From NCBI GenBank assembly GCA_964019055.1, contig OZ025212.1:7831109-7895108 (forward strand): a DNA stretch of 64,000 nucleotides, read 5' to 3'. The translations under genes were made by a program, and so were the position numbers. Shown here piece after piece: positions 41,301 to 53,875 of the stretch. Every line of letters starts with the position of its first letter. The first letter of the stretch is position 1. The notes under the pieces are model-generated. The model ran no database searches. It was not told where the DNA came from and saw nothing but the letters and a program-made list of their open reading frames with translations. Origin of the DNA: Anthopleura xanthogrammica (taxonomy: Eukaryota; Cnidaria; Anthozoa; Actiniaria; Actiniidae).

Positions 41301-44300
41301 GATTAGGGGAGGGGTGGTAATAATACCATGAACATGGGAGGGGGGTATATTAGATTATGATTAGGGGAGGGGTGGTAATAATACCATGAACATGGGAGGG
41401 GGGTATATTAGATTATGATTAGGGGAGGGGTGGTAATAATACCATGAACATGGGAGTGGGGTATAGTAGATCATGATTAGGGGAGGGGTGGTATAGTAGA
41501 TCATGATTAGGGGAGGGGTGGTAATAATACCATGAACATGGGAGGGGTGGTATAGTAGGTCATGATTAGGGGAGGGGTGGTAATAATACCATGAACATGG
41601 GAGGGGGGTATATTAGATTATGATTAGGGGAGGGGTAGTAATAATACCATGAACATGGGAGGGGGGTATATTAGATTATGATTAGGGGAGGGGTGGTATA
41701 GTAGATCATGATTAGGGGAGGGGTGGTAATAATACCATGAATATGGGAGGGGTGGTATAGTAGGTCATGATTAGGGGAGGGGTGGTAATAATGCCAAGAA
41801 CATGGGAGGGGCGGGTACAGTAGTTCATGATTAGGGGAGGGGTGGTAATAATGCCAAGAACATGGGAGGGGGGTATAGAAGATTATGATTAGGGGAGGGG
41901 TGGTAATAATACCATGAACATGGGAGGGGGGTATATTAGATTATGATTAGGGGAGGGGTGGTAATAATATCATGAACATGGGAGGGGGGTATATTAGATT
42001 ATGATTAGGGGAGGGGTGGTATAGTAGATCATGATTAGGGGAGGGGTGGTAATAATACCATGAACATGGGAGGGGTGGTATAGTAGGTCATGATTAGGGG
42101 AGGGGTGGTAATAATACCATAAACATGGGAGGGGTGGGTATAGTAGATCATGATTAGGGGAGGGGTGGTAATAATACCATGAATATGGGAGGGGTGGTAT
42201 AGTAGGTCATGATTAGGGGAGGGGTGGTAATAATGCCAAGAACATGGGAGGGGCGGGTATAGTAGTTCATGATTAGGGGAGGGGTGGTAATAATGCCAAG
42301 AACATGGGAGGGGGGTATATTAGATTATGATTAGGGGAGGGGTGGTAATAATACCATGAACATGGGAGGGGGGTATATTAGATTATGATTAGGGGAGGGG
42401 TGGTAATAATACCATGAACATGGGAGGGGGGTATATTAGATTACGATTAGGGGAGGGGTGGTATAGTAGATCATGATTAGGGGAGGGGTGGTAATAATAC
42501 CATGAACATGGGAGGGGTGGTATAGTAGGTCATGATTAGGGGAGGGGTGGTAATAATACCATGAACATGGGAGGGGGGTATATTAGATTATGATTAGGGG
42601 AGGGGTGGTATAGTAGATCATGATTAGGGGAGGGGTGGTAATAATACCATGAACATGGGAGGGGTGGTATAGTAGGTCATGATTAGGGGAGGGGTGGTAA
42701 TAATACCATGAACATGGGAGGGGGGTATATTAGATTATGATTAGGGGAGGGGTAGTAATAATACCATGAACATGGGAGGGGGTATATTAGATTATGATTA
42801 GGGGAGGGGTGGTATAGTAGATCATGATTAGGGGAGGGGTGGTAATAATACCATGAATATGGGAGGGGTGGTATAGTAGGTCATGATTAGGGGAGGGGTG
42901 GTAATAATGCCAAGAACATGGGAGGGGCGGGTATAGTAGTTCATGATTAGGGGAGGGGTGGTAATAATGCCAAGAACATGGGAGGGGGGTATAGAAGATT
43001 ATGATTAGGGGAGGGGTGGTAATAATACCATGAACATGGGAGGGGGGTATATTAGATTGTGATTAGGGGAGGGGTGGTAATAATATCATGAACATGGGAG
43101 GGGGGTATATGAGATTATGATTAGGGGAGGGGTGGTATAGTAGATCATGATTAGGGGAGGGGTGGTAATAATACCATGAACATGGGAGGGGTGGTATAGT
43201 AGGTCATGATTAGGGGAGGGGTGGTAATAATACCATAAACATGGGAGGGGTGGGTATAGTAGATCATGATTAGGGGAGGGGTGGTAATAATACCATGAAT
43301 ATGGGAGGGGTGGTATAGTAGGTCATGATTAGGGGAGGGGTGGTAATAATGCCAAGAACATGGGAGGGGCGGGTATAGTAGTTCATGATTAGGGGAGGGG
43401 TGGTAATAATGCCAAGAACATGGGAGGGGGGTATATTAGATTATGATTAGGGGAGGGGTGGTAATAATACCATGAACATGGGAGGGGGGTATATTAGATT
43501 ATGATTAGGGGAGGGGTGGTAATAATACCATGAACATGGGAGGGGGGTATATTAGATTACGATTAGGGGAGGGGTGGTATAGTAGATCATGATTAGGGGA
43601 GGGGTGGTAATAATACCATGAACATGGGAGGGGTGGTATAGTAGGTCATGATTAGGGGAGGGGTGGTAATAATACCATGAACCTGGGAGGGGGGTATATT
43701 AGATTATGATTAGGGGAGGGGTAGTAATAATACCATGAACATGGGAGGGGGGTATATTAGATTATGATTAGGGGAGGGGTGGTAATAATACCATGAACAT
43801 GGGAGGGGGGTATATTAGATTATGATTAGGGGAGGGGTGGTAATAATACCATGAACATGGGAGGGGGGTATATTAGATTATGATTAGGGGAGGGGTAGTA
43901 ATAATACCATGAACATGGGAGGGGGGTATATTAGATTATGATTAGGGGAGGGGTGGTATAGTAGATCATGATTAGGGGAGGGGTGGTAATAATACCATGA
44001 ACATGGGAGGGGTGGTATAGCAGGTCATGATTAGGGGAGGGGTGGTAATAATACCATGAACATGGGAGGGGTGGTATAGTAGATCATGATTAGGGGAGGG
44101 GTGATAATAATACTATGAACATTGGAGGGGTGATATAGTAGATCATGATTAGGGGAGGGGTGATAATAATACCATGAATATGGGAGGGGTGGTGTAGTAG
44201 GTCATGATTAGGGGAGGGGTGGTAATAATGCCAAGAACATGGGAGGGGCGGGTATAGTAGTTCATGATTAGGGGAGGGGTGGTAATAATGCCAAGAACAT

Positions 44301-45209
44301 GGGAGGGGGGTATATTAGATTATGATTAGGGGAGGGGTGGTAATAATACCATGAACATGGGAGGGGGGTATATTAGATTATGATTAGGGGAGGGGTAGTA
44401 ATAATACCATGAACATGGGAGGGGGGTATATTAGATTATGATTAGGGGAGGGGTGGTAATAATACCATGAACATGGGAGGGGGGTATATTAGATTATGAT
44501 TAGGGGAGGGGTGGTAATAATACCATGAACATGGGAGGGGGGTATATTAGATTATGATTAGGGGAGGGGTGATAATAATACCATGAACATGGGAGGGGGG
44601 TATATTAGATTATGATTAGGGGAGGGGTAGTAATAATACCATGAACATGGGAGGGGGGTATATTAGATTATGATTAGGGGAGGGGTAGTAATAATACCAT
44701 GAACATGGGAGGGGGGTATATTAGATTATGATTAGGGGAGGGGTGGTATAGTAGATCATGATTAGGGGAGGGGTGGTAATAATACCATGAACATGGGAGG
44801 GGGGTATATTAGATTATGATTAGGGGAGGGGTGGTTATAATATCATGAACATGGGAGGGGGGTATATTAGATTATGATTAGGGGAGGGGTGATATAGTAG
44901 ATCATGATTAGGGGAGGGGTGATAATAATACCATGAATATGGGAGGGGTGGTATAGTAGATCATGATTAGGGTAGGGGTGGTAATAATACCATGAACATG
45001 GGAGGGGTGGTATAGTAGATCATGATTAGGGGAGGGGTGATAATAATACCATGAACATTGGAGGGGTGGTATAGTAGATCATGATTAGGGGAGGGGTGAT
45101 AATAATACCATGAATATGGGAGGGGTGGTATAGTAGATCATGATTAGGGTAGGGGTGGTAATAATACCATGAACATGGGAGGAGTGGTAATAATACCATG
45201 AACATTGGA

Positions 45210-45773
45210 GAAACTGAAACGCTGAAGAATATGCAAAGCGCGACATTTTGAGATTTCTTTTTTACGATTTTTGAATGTATTATAATTGAATGCCTTGTTT
45301 TGAATGACATTTTTTGGGTTCACCATTCAATTACGGGAAAATCCCCTCTTCGTTTGTCGCTTGTTAGCAAGAGGAATGTCCTCTTCTATAATTCTTACAA
45401 TTTCGTAGTCGTCAAATGAAATCTATCATATTATATTCTGTTACTTATTTACGATTTGTATTTTGTCTATTATTGTCTTACTTTTTGTGATATGTTTACT
45501 TACAAGTACCGTGCAGGGCTGTTGCAAGCCTCAAAAAACTTGGGTGGGGGGTAGGGCACAAAGCAACATGTGGACACGAAAAATGAATATTTAATTCCAT
45601 ACTGTACTTTTCTGGGGAAAACTGAAGGGAGGCTAAAGCTCCTCCCCCCCCCCCCCCCAGCCCCTCCCCTTACTACAGTCTTTCAGTGGACGAGATTTCG
45701 TGGGTCGTCGGTTATTGTACGTGATACTGACCTTGATGAGGCTCCATCTAAACTTGGATACACCTTTATCTCT
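45210..45773. other. Spacer before gene B: no exon found
   Basis: A signal-peptide exon equivalent to gene A exon 1 was looked for here and up to 46085 and not found. Holds a C/G-rich stretch (45640-45670) similar to MITE tails elsewhere. Confidence 0.5.
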
Positions 45774-45897
45774 GATAAAGTCTTCCTCATTAGTATTATT
45801 TATATAAAGAATACTTATAAGGAAGGGAGCTTTATATAAAGTTCTTATCCTTATTAATATTCTTTATATAAAGATTACTAATAAAGCGGACTTTATC
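45774..45897. repeat. 124-bp AT-rich inverted repeat
   Basis: gataaagtc at the left is mirrored by gactttatc at the right; inner arms tttatataaagaata and tattctttatataaa pair almost fully. Probably a small foldback element. Confidence 0.7.
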
Positions 45898-46833
45898 GAA
45901 TATAAAGGTACATGCATGGACGTGTATAGTCACTCCATTTGGATCAAAGCATCATGAATTGAAGAAAGCTTGAGATGTGTTGTCTCTTAGGGGATGGTTA
46001 CTAGTTAACACGAGTAAATGTTTAAAAATTGAAGGCAGTTGTTTCCGATATTTATGACTAGCTTTTGATTTCTTTCTTCGTTTAGTCAATGCTGAGGGCT
46101 GCAAAGATATGGTGTTTAAAGTGACACTGGAAGGCACTGGCCAATCATGTCTTTAAAACCGTACGAGCCACGAACGATGCGCACTGCGAATCCAAATGTT
46201 TCTTGGATGATCGCTGTATCTCCTACAGCTTTGGCACAAGTGCAAGTGGAGAGACATACATGTGTGAGCTGAGTGAGTCTGACCACATTATGCATCCTGA
46301 AGATCTAGTGGACAGACCTGGTGTCATCTACAGAAGTGCTCAGGTAAGTCAAACTCAAACACTAATGAAACACTATAACTAGAGTAAGGGACAGACCTGA
46401 ACAAGAACATTGATCATGGCTGCTGTTCTAAAGTCATTTGAAGGTAAGCTTTTGAATAGGGTTCAATATTTACATAAAGAGACTGTCATACTAAAGACCG
46501 AACTTTCTAAACTAAGTGTAAAATTCCGCTGTTTTGCTTGATTAAACTCTCATATACTTAGGCTTTATTGAAAGCAGCTAGAGAAATAAAAAAATCATAT
46601 GGTAGGAAATCTTGGTGTGCAATCATTCAAAGAGAGAACATCACGGCCGACATCTTGGTTAATTACTAAAGACATAATCAATTTCTTACATTCTTGTTGA
46701 TTTCTTTTCACGGTTTAGAACACCTGCAACTGTCCTAAAACAATGATATGCAGATATAACTTTGTTGACAACGCGCATCGCTGTGAATGTAGACCTGGAT
46801 TTACTGGAAGTCAATGCCAAACAAGTGAGTAAG

Positions 46834-46953
46834 GCCCGGTTTAGATGATGTCGAATTTCACATGTGCCGAATTTAATGCAAATGAGCAAAACCTATTGTC
46901 TGAATTAATTTGCATTAGATGCGGCACATGTGAACTTCGACGCCTAAACCGGG
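46834..46953. mobile_element. 120-bp palindromic MITE in gene B intron
   Basis: gcccggtttagatgatgtcg at the left is mirrored by cgacgcctaaaccggg at the right; inner arms cacatgtgccg and aatgcaaat are mirrored by cggcacatgtg and atttgcatt. Confidence 0.8.
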
Positions 46954-47056
46954 AACTCAATCTTGCACACTGAATGAGTTGAGTTGAGTTGGGTCGAGGT
47001 GATGGGATGAGATGTGATGATCGCTGAACTTCTTTTCCATATCTTTGTAATATCAG

Positions 47057-49554
47057 ATATTGATGAGTGTGCTTCCAATCCTTGTCAAAATGGAGGATCA
47101 TGTCAAGACCAAGTCAACTCATACACCTGTACATGTGCCGCAGGATTTACTGGGTTCAACTGCCAGACAGGTGAAAACTAGTTGATAGAAATGTCAATGG
47201 CATCAATAGATTATTACAAATACATTAATGACAAATATATCTTTAATCAGATATCGATGAGTGTGCTTCCAATCCTTGTCAAAATGGAGGATCATGTCAA
47301 GATCAAGTGAACTCATACACCTGTATATGTGCTGCAGGATTTACTGGATTCAACTGCCAGACAGGTGAGAACCAGTTAATATTAAATCAATAGATTGGTG
47401 CAAATACGTTAATGACAAATATATCTTTAATCAGATATCGATGAGTGTGCTTCTAATCGTTGTGAAAATGGAGGATCATGTCAAGACCAAGTCAACTCAT
47501 ACACCTGTACCTGTGCCGCAGGATTTACTGGGGTCAACTGCCAGACAGGTTAGAACCGTTTAATATTGAAATCAATCGATTGTTGTATTTTTCTATTATA
47601 GTTACAGTTAAGATTTAGCTAACAGCCACGTGATATGGTTAGTTATGCATTTAACTAGACACCAGAGTATTAGAGATTGAGCAATAAAGACAGATGTAAA
47701 CCACCACAATTATTACCAATACATTAATGACAAATATATCTTTACTTAGATATCGATGAGTGTGCTTCCAATCCTTGTCAAAATGGAGGATCATGTCAAG
47801 ACCAAGTCAACTCATACACCTGTACATGTGCCGCAGGATTTACTGGGTTCAACTGCCAGACAGGTGAAAACTAGTTGATAGAAATGTCAATGGCATCAAT
47901 AGATTATTACAAATACATTAATGACAAATATATCTTTAATCAGATATCGATGAGTGTGCTTCCAATCCTTGTCAAAATGGAGGATCATGTCAAGACCAAG
48001 TCAACTCATACACCTGTACATGTGCTGCAGGATTTACTGGGTTCAACTGCCAGACAGGTGAGAACCAGTTAATATTGAAATGAATAGATTGGTGCAAATA
48101 TATTAATGACAAATATATCTTTAATCAGATATTGATGATTGTGCTTCTAATCCTTGTCAAAATGGAGGATCATGTCAAGACCAAGTCAACTCATACACCT
48201 GTACATGTGCTGCAGGATTTACTGGGTTCAACTGCCAGACAGGTGAGAACCAGTCCATATTGAAATGAATAGATTGTTACAAATACATTAATGACAAATA
48301 TATCTTTATCCAGATATCGATGAGTGTGCTTCCAATCCTTGTCAAAATGGAGGATCATGTCAAGATCAAGTGAACTCATACACCTGTACATGTGCTGCAG
48401 GATTTACTGGGTTCAACTGCCAGACAGGTGAGAACCAGTTGATATAAATGTCAATGGCATCAATAGATTATTACAAATACATTAATGACAAATATATCTT
48501 TATCCAGATATCGATGAGTGTGCTTCCAATCCTTGTCAAAATGGAAGATCATGTCAAGACCAAGTCAACTCATACACCTGTACATGTGCTGCAAGATTTA
48601 CTGGGGTCAACTGCGCAGGTAGAAACCCGATAAGATGTAAATATTAAATTGTTACAAATACATCAATGACAAATATATCTTTACTCAGATATCGATGAGT
48701 GTGCTTCCAATCCTTGTCAAAATGGAGGATCATGTCAAGACCAAGTCAACTCATACACCTGTACATGTGCCGCAGGATTTACTGGGTTCAACTGCCAGAC
48801 AGGTGAAAACCAGTTGATATAAATGTCAATGGCATCAATAGATTATTACAAATACATTAATGACAAATATATCTTTAATCAGATATCGATGAGTGTGCTT
48901 CCAATCCTTGTCAAAATGGAGGATCATGTCAAGATCAAGTGAACTCATACACCTGTATATGTGCTGCAGGATTTACTGGGTTCAACTGCCAGACAGGTGA
49001 GAACCAGTTAATATTGAAATGAATAGATTGGTGCAAATATATCAATGACAAATATATCTTTAATCAGATATTGATGATTGTGCTTCTAATCCTTGTCAAA
49101 ATGGAGGATCATGTCAAGACCAAGTCAACTCATACACCTGTACATGTGCTGCAGGATTTACTGGGTTCAACTGCCAGACAGGTGAGAACCAGTCCATATT
49201 GAAATGAATAGATTGTTACAAATACATTAATGACAAATATATCTTTATCCAGATATCGATGAGTGTGCTTCCAATCCTTGTCAAAATGGAGGAACATGTC
49301 AAGATCAAGTGAACTCATACACCTGTACATGTGCTGCGGGATTTACTGGGTTCAACTGCCAGACAGGTGAAAACCAGTTGATATAAATGTCAATGGCATC
49401 AATAGATTATTACAAATACATTAATGACAAATATATCTTTATCCAGATATCGATGAGTGTGGTTCCAATCCTTGTCAAAATGGAAGATCATGTCAAGACC
49501 AAGTCAACTCATACAAATGTACATGTGCTGCAGGATTTACTGGGGTCAACTGCG
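47057..49554 (+). repeat. Gene B tandem EGF exon-intron units (13)
   Basis: Thirteen units of about 185-195 bases (114-bp exon plus about 80-bp intron), one lengthened by the solo LTR. Units are nearly identical; blocks repeat as groups, e.g. the run around 47057-47548 resembles 48689-49181 and 48129-48618 resembles 49068-49554, so amplification went by multi-unit steps. Small differences: DIDDC instead of DIDEC in two units, NRCENGG in the third, NGRSC and AARF in 48508-48618. Confidence 0.92.
47579..47708 (+). mobile_element. Solo Gypsy LTR in gene B intron
   Basis: Contains ttatagttac, agccacgtgatatgg, actagacaccagagtattag and agatgtaaaccaccaca, in the order of the LTRs of the Gypsy copy at 13959-17233, and has the short form of the right-hand LTR. 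Flanked by the usual EGF-unit intron sequence (gaaatcaatcgatt and attattaccaatacattaat). No internal region remains. Confidence 0.8.
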
Positions 49555-50918
49555 GTGAGACTTGTTTAATTTCATATGAATGATTTGTTTATAGTGAATC
49601 GTGTGAAGAACTGGTTTCTAACATATTGCAAAATATGGCGACTTGAGTTTTAACTCGCATACCGCAACACGAGATTTAGTTAGTGGCAGGTATTTACCAA
49701 ATAACTCACTCGGTCTTTCATTAGCTAAACAAAATATTCATGATATCCTCTTTGGCTCGGTCTCCTATGTTCTCCGAGAGTTTATGACTAACTCACCACC
49801 CTAGACTTTGAATAGTTCACTGAATTTACACGTTGATGACTAGTTAACAACCTCCTAGGAAGGTTTGGTGACTTGTTGTGTTGTTGTTGTTGTTGTTGTA
49901 GTTGTTGTTGTGTTATCAACCTTTTTTGAATTTTATTTTCAAATGACACTTATATTAGATCTTAAAAATTTAACTTTATTTGAAATTTTATCGCGATAAA
50001 ATATGCTTATTAAATTTCAATAACTCCTACCAGGAATCGAACCCCGAACTTACTAATGTCTTTCTCTAACTACTAAGCCACAAGTTGAATTCACTGACCA
50101 GAACGGTATTTTTGAAACTTGACTATGACTTCTGAGTTTTGCTTGGTAAACAACTCCATAAAAACAGTAAATTGCTGTTGTTCAGTGGGAATTTTAATTA
50201 AAATTTGGAAACCTCGCCAAATATGATATAAGATGGTTATACACAATATGAAAAAAGATGTGGCCATGGATATTGCTTAGCTTATAAGCATTAAAGACAC
50301 CACTGCTTTCATTGTAAAGAGTATATCGAAATGAGTAATCTTAGAAGGCCATGTCTGAGGCTGTAGCTGTAGTCGAGCTAGAGGGCATGAACTTAAGTAC
50401 GGACAAATGATCTAGTAAGGAAATCCTTCGAAAAACCACCCCTACTAAAGAAAGTCTTTCTATTCGGCCTCTCTGCACCTTGGGCTTGTAGTAAACCCCT
50501 CGTATTTTTAAAGTTAACTAGTCTCCTAAAGAACAAGTCGAATAAAGAGTGGTACTCCAGAGGCGATCCCGGAGCTATTTCAGCCGTTTCTAACGATAGT
50601 CTTTTATATTTTCTATTCTTAGCCCCCCACTTTTTCCCTCTAATTTGCATACTAGTCCCCCCAACTTTAAAATGTGCGCTACCGTCCCTGCGTTTTTTCG
50701 TTCGTTCGTTTGTTTGTGTTTTTGTTTGTTTATTTATTTATTCATTTTATTTGTAAGAACTTTCTTTACACAAGATAATTTTGATTTGAATCTCGCCAAA
50801 CGTCTGCTTGGATTACTTGTGATCATGGTTATTCCTTTCATAATTGCTTTTTGCCCATCTTGCCTCATTTCCATGTTTCCAAGTAGAGATGAATATATTT
50901 ACTTGTTCTGTGTTGTAG
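49555..50918. other. Gene B last intron
   Basis: Holds a (TTG)n microsatellite at about 49878-49911, a tRNA-derived SINE head (50030-50100, minus) and, at about 50625-50690, a C-rich half of the MITE family seen at 32649. No exon seen before the acceptor ttgtgttgtag-like site at 50918. Confidence 0.6.
50030..50100 (-). mobile_element. tRNA-like SINE head
   Basis: On the minus strand: tggcttagtagttagag (A box) then ggggttcgattcctggtagg (B box), spaced as in a tRNA. No acceptor-stem pairing as in a functional tRNA is evident, so I call it SINE-derived. Confidence 0.5.
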
Positions 50919-51376
50919 AATGGCTCAAAGTCGGTAATGAAGTGTGCATTGGTGCAACGAGGGAGACGTACGGAAGGTTTTCTATTCCAGTTGCCTGCAA
51001 TGTCTTGAACTACAAACTTGTTTATGTATCTGGAGATGGAATTACCATCAATCTGGAAAAATTTACTAAAGCTTTTTGGGGAACTACTCATAGAAACAAC
51101 GACAAAGATCTTAATTTACACATCACTGATGAAGAGGACAACCGAATCACTCCGCCACTCGACTTGATGCTGGACTTGGGTAACCATCTCCTAGTCTACC
51201 ATTTACCAAATGTGACCAACATGGACCCAGAACTGATATTCCCTGAGTTGTCACCTCCCCTAGCAGTGACAGCAGACCAGAAGTTCAAGATATGGGTGGA
51301 TGAAGCTCTGGTCGAAACTTTTGACCAAAATAATGAAGGACAAACATGTGCTGATGTTTGGATTAAGAAAAACTAA

Positions 51377-52224
51377 GGAAGTCCTAAGGATTTATTGTTC
51401 TTACGACCTTCAAAGGATCATAGCAAACTAGAAGTAACTCGTAATTCGTTGGATTTCTAAAAATGGTTTTTGTTTTGTTTTGAAGCTGAGACTATTCGAG
51501 TTATTTATCTCTTACGTATATACCACGATATACCACGCTATTGCATAGCCATACTACATTCACTATCCAGATGTACACAAGCTTGCACAACATGGACTTC
51601 GATTATGCTCAAAGGTTTTGCCAAGACAAGTATTTTGCAAGTCTCAGCAGGTCTATAAACATTAAATTTTGTGCAACTTAAACAAATAACAAATAAAGAC
51701 CACTCCTCCAGCCTCAGCTCTACATGATAGATTGAATAAATAATCAAAAGACATGGTGGTCATGAAGGTTGATATAACAAGAGCACTGAGCAAGAGTGGA
51801 CAATAGTCTTCACCGACAATGTACCAACTCTTCATGGTATGCTTTTTTGTATCCTCGTCATGGTGGCTGTCACAAGAATAGCCGGAAAGTCTACTCTCCA
51901 AGATTATTTTGCATGTGAAAACCTCAAACTTATGCACAAATAATATATCTAACAAAGCAAATGGTTCTTTAATGTTAGAACAGGCTCCGCTGAAACTTCA
52001 AGAGACATACATGACTCATTATTCGGTTGAGTGTAACTGCAATTCAGTGCATCAGTTGGAAGGAGGACATTTTCTGCAAGATGACAATGTATGTATTCAA
52101 CGTCCGAGATGCTTCTTTTGTCTCGCTTTTGGTGGCGTACTTGGCTATTTCAAAGGAGCAGCACACAAAGGTTCTACGTCCGCGATGGTCTTGTATTCGA
52201 TTGCGTACTCGGTTACTTCAGCAA
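51377..52224. other. Gene B 3' flank: no gene seen
   Basis: Contains a diverged tandem pair at about 52100-52215 (acgtccgagatgcttc / acgtccgcgatggtc with tggcgtacttgg / tgcgtactcgg). Otherwise unremarkable; the open frames on both strands lack recognisable content. Confidence 0.45.
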
Positions 52225-52420
52225 CAATAGTCCCCTTCAAAGTTCCTTGCGCCATCTTTTAAAAAGGTAGCCGTGCCTTTGTATCGAAGCGAGACGAACG
52301 GTGAACACCTTGGACAATTATTCACGTCTCTATTATTGCAAGCTCACCGTTCGTCTCGCTCCGATGCAAAGGCATAGCTACCTTTCAAGACGGCGCGGGA
52401 AACTGTGAAAGGGACTATTG
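52225..52420. mobile_element. 196-bp foldback MITE
   Basis: Starts caatagtccccttcaaagtt and ends aactgtgaaagggactattg. The arms continue through aaaggtagc..gcctttg and cgagacgaacggtgaac, mirrored at the right (gctcaccgttcgtctcg). Non-coding. Confidence 0.8.
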
Positions 52421-53705
52421 CCACACAAGGGTATCAGACTTTTCGTGAACACTGTTTATATTCTGCTGACACAAATTATTTCTCTTCTCTGGTTGATTTT
52501 AAATCTTTAACTTTGCATATAGTATTTATATCAGAGGGAAGTAGAGTGGGTTTAGGGCAGGATCTCAAATCTATTGATAGGATTAAGGTTGCATGCATGG
52601 CTGTCAACAATTATTATTTAAAACATGAATGGTGTACACTCATGTTTTATTGCTTTGAGAAGAGAAATGTATAAATTTAATTGGGTGAATTCAAAGATAT
52701 GTTGAACGTTTTACGGATGCAGCCCTACAGTCTTGTATAATATATATATTTTTTCTACGTTTCCATGAAACATATGTAAAACGCATTCAGGCCTCTAAAA
52801 CATATTTAAAGTCTGTAAGTATTTGTGAGTTTGCTGCTCGCTTTTTTAAAAATGTTCCTGTGTTTTCAAATTTCCACCGTTCATCGTCCTACATATATTT
52901 AGTGTAGTTCATTAACCTATTCTTGCTTTTCCCAGAACTCTAGACGTCTGAAGCCTAACAAATGCTGCACAAGCAGTTGACATACACCTATATCCAAAAT
53001 GGCGCACGGCCGAGTGAGTTACATGAAAACTACTGATCTAGGGCCAAATTTACAAATTTACAGTGTTTTCTTATAATTTGATGCCGCAAAACTGTTGTGT
53101 TCCTGAATGTAAGAAAGAAAGAAAGAAAGAAAGACAAATGTATACTTTGCATCGACAGCATATGGTTTCTTGCATTTGGCCCTGGATGCCTCGTTTCCAA
53201 TAATGTGCGCCATTTTGGACTTAGGTGTATTACATCGACATCTGTCGGTACAAACGATATCGACATTACAGTGACAGTGTCGGACTGTCTAACGGTTCTG
53301 TATCAAAATGCTATTTTCAAACCTTACTTTTCTGTAATCCTTTAGGCCAATTCGAACGAAATTTGTTTGATTAATCCAAAGGATGGAATATTTTTGGTAC
53401 AATAGAAAATCCGGAAGAAATATCAAGAAAAGCAAGATTAGTGGGCTTTGCCTCATCTTGAACTATTTTCTACACGTATTTTTTCAAATATTTTAATTCT
53501 ATTTTCCTTATAAAAAAGATATAGTTGGCCTGAAATACTGTATAGCCATCGGCTTTGAAGATCGAAGTTCAATGGTTAGAATGTAAAGACTAGCTTATCG
53601 TACATGGCATTTTATGCATGTCTCAGATTCGGGGGTCGGGATGGCGTCGGAACCATAAGTTTCAATCGTCACTTTATTAAAATAGCTCATTTTTTGCTTA
53701 GTATA
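52421..53705. other. Intergenic stretch: nothing recognised
   Basis: AT-rich; a (GAAA)n patch near 53110. No gene, tRNA or repeat arm seen. Confidence 0.5.
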
Positions 53706-53875
53706 TATGGCGCGCGGAATGGTTCAAAATTATTATTTCGATTGTAATTCAATTCTTGTTTGTCAATTGCGTTACTTCTCTTGAAAGTGTATAACTTATG
53801 TATCGATTGCATTAGATAACCATTCCATATGTCTTTGTCAATCATCACGCATACAAAACATTGGTCAATCCGGCA

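Larger units (their letters stand above)
36032..45209. repeat. G-rich minisatellite, about 59-bp units
   Basis: About 130 units of 57-59 bases: taataataccatgaacatgg, then gaggggtggtatagtagatc, then atgattaggggaggggtgg. Two main types alternate: gtggtatagtagatcatg and ggggtatattagattatg. Rarer variants (gccaagaacatgggaggggc, ccataaacatggg, tatagcaggtcatg) recur in blocks, showing higher-order duplication. Every unit carries several G runs on the plus strand. Near its left edge (36058-36079) is a pure G run. Interrupted once by a LINE fragment at 37058-38354. Peptides such as YYYHPSPNHDLLY on the minus strand are repeat translations, not genes. Confidence 0.97.
46086..51376 (+). pseudogene. Gene B: PAN-EGF-repeat paralogue of gene A, PAN exon frameshifted
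   Basis: Exons: 46086-46343 (PAN/apple), 46719-46824 (atypical EGF), thirteen calcium-binding EGF exons (47057-47170, 47251-47364, 47435-47548, 47750-47863, 47944-48057, 48129-48242, 48314-48427, 48508-48618, 48689-48802, 48883-48996, 49068-49181, 49253-49366, 49447-49554) and 50919-51376 (C-terminal domain, same 458-nt length as in gene A, about 60% identical, ending CADVWIKKN). Splice borders and phases match gene A. The PAN exon is 258 nt against 260 in A: a net 2-nt loss near 46115-46135 shifts the frame, so the acceptor-compatible frame stops at TAA near 46153. No signal-peptide exon is visible upstream. From the first EGF exon on, the frame is intact. Either a pseudogene, or a gene with another 5' end, or a sequence error; the EGF part shows no decay. 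Confidence 0.7.

Noticed and set aside
36032..45209. CRISPR-like or centromeric array
   Set aside because: Units are contiguous without unique spacers and the context is eukaryotic; centromere function cannot be told from sequence.
50645..51376. Taking the whole 243-codon frame as a gene starting at 50645
   Set aside because: The coding part starts at the splice acceptor at 50919, as shown by the equal 458-nt exon in gene A; the upstream part is intronic low-complexity sequence.
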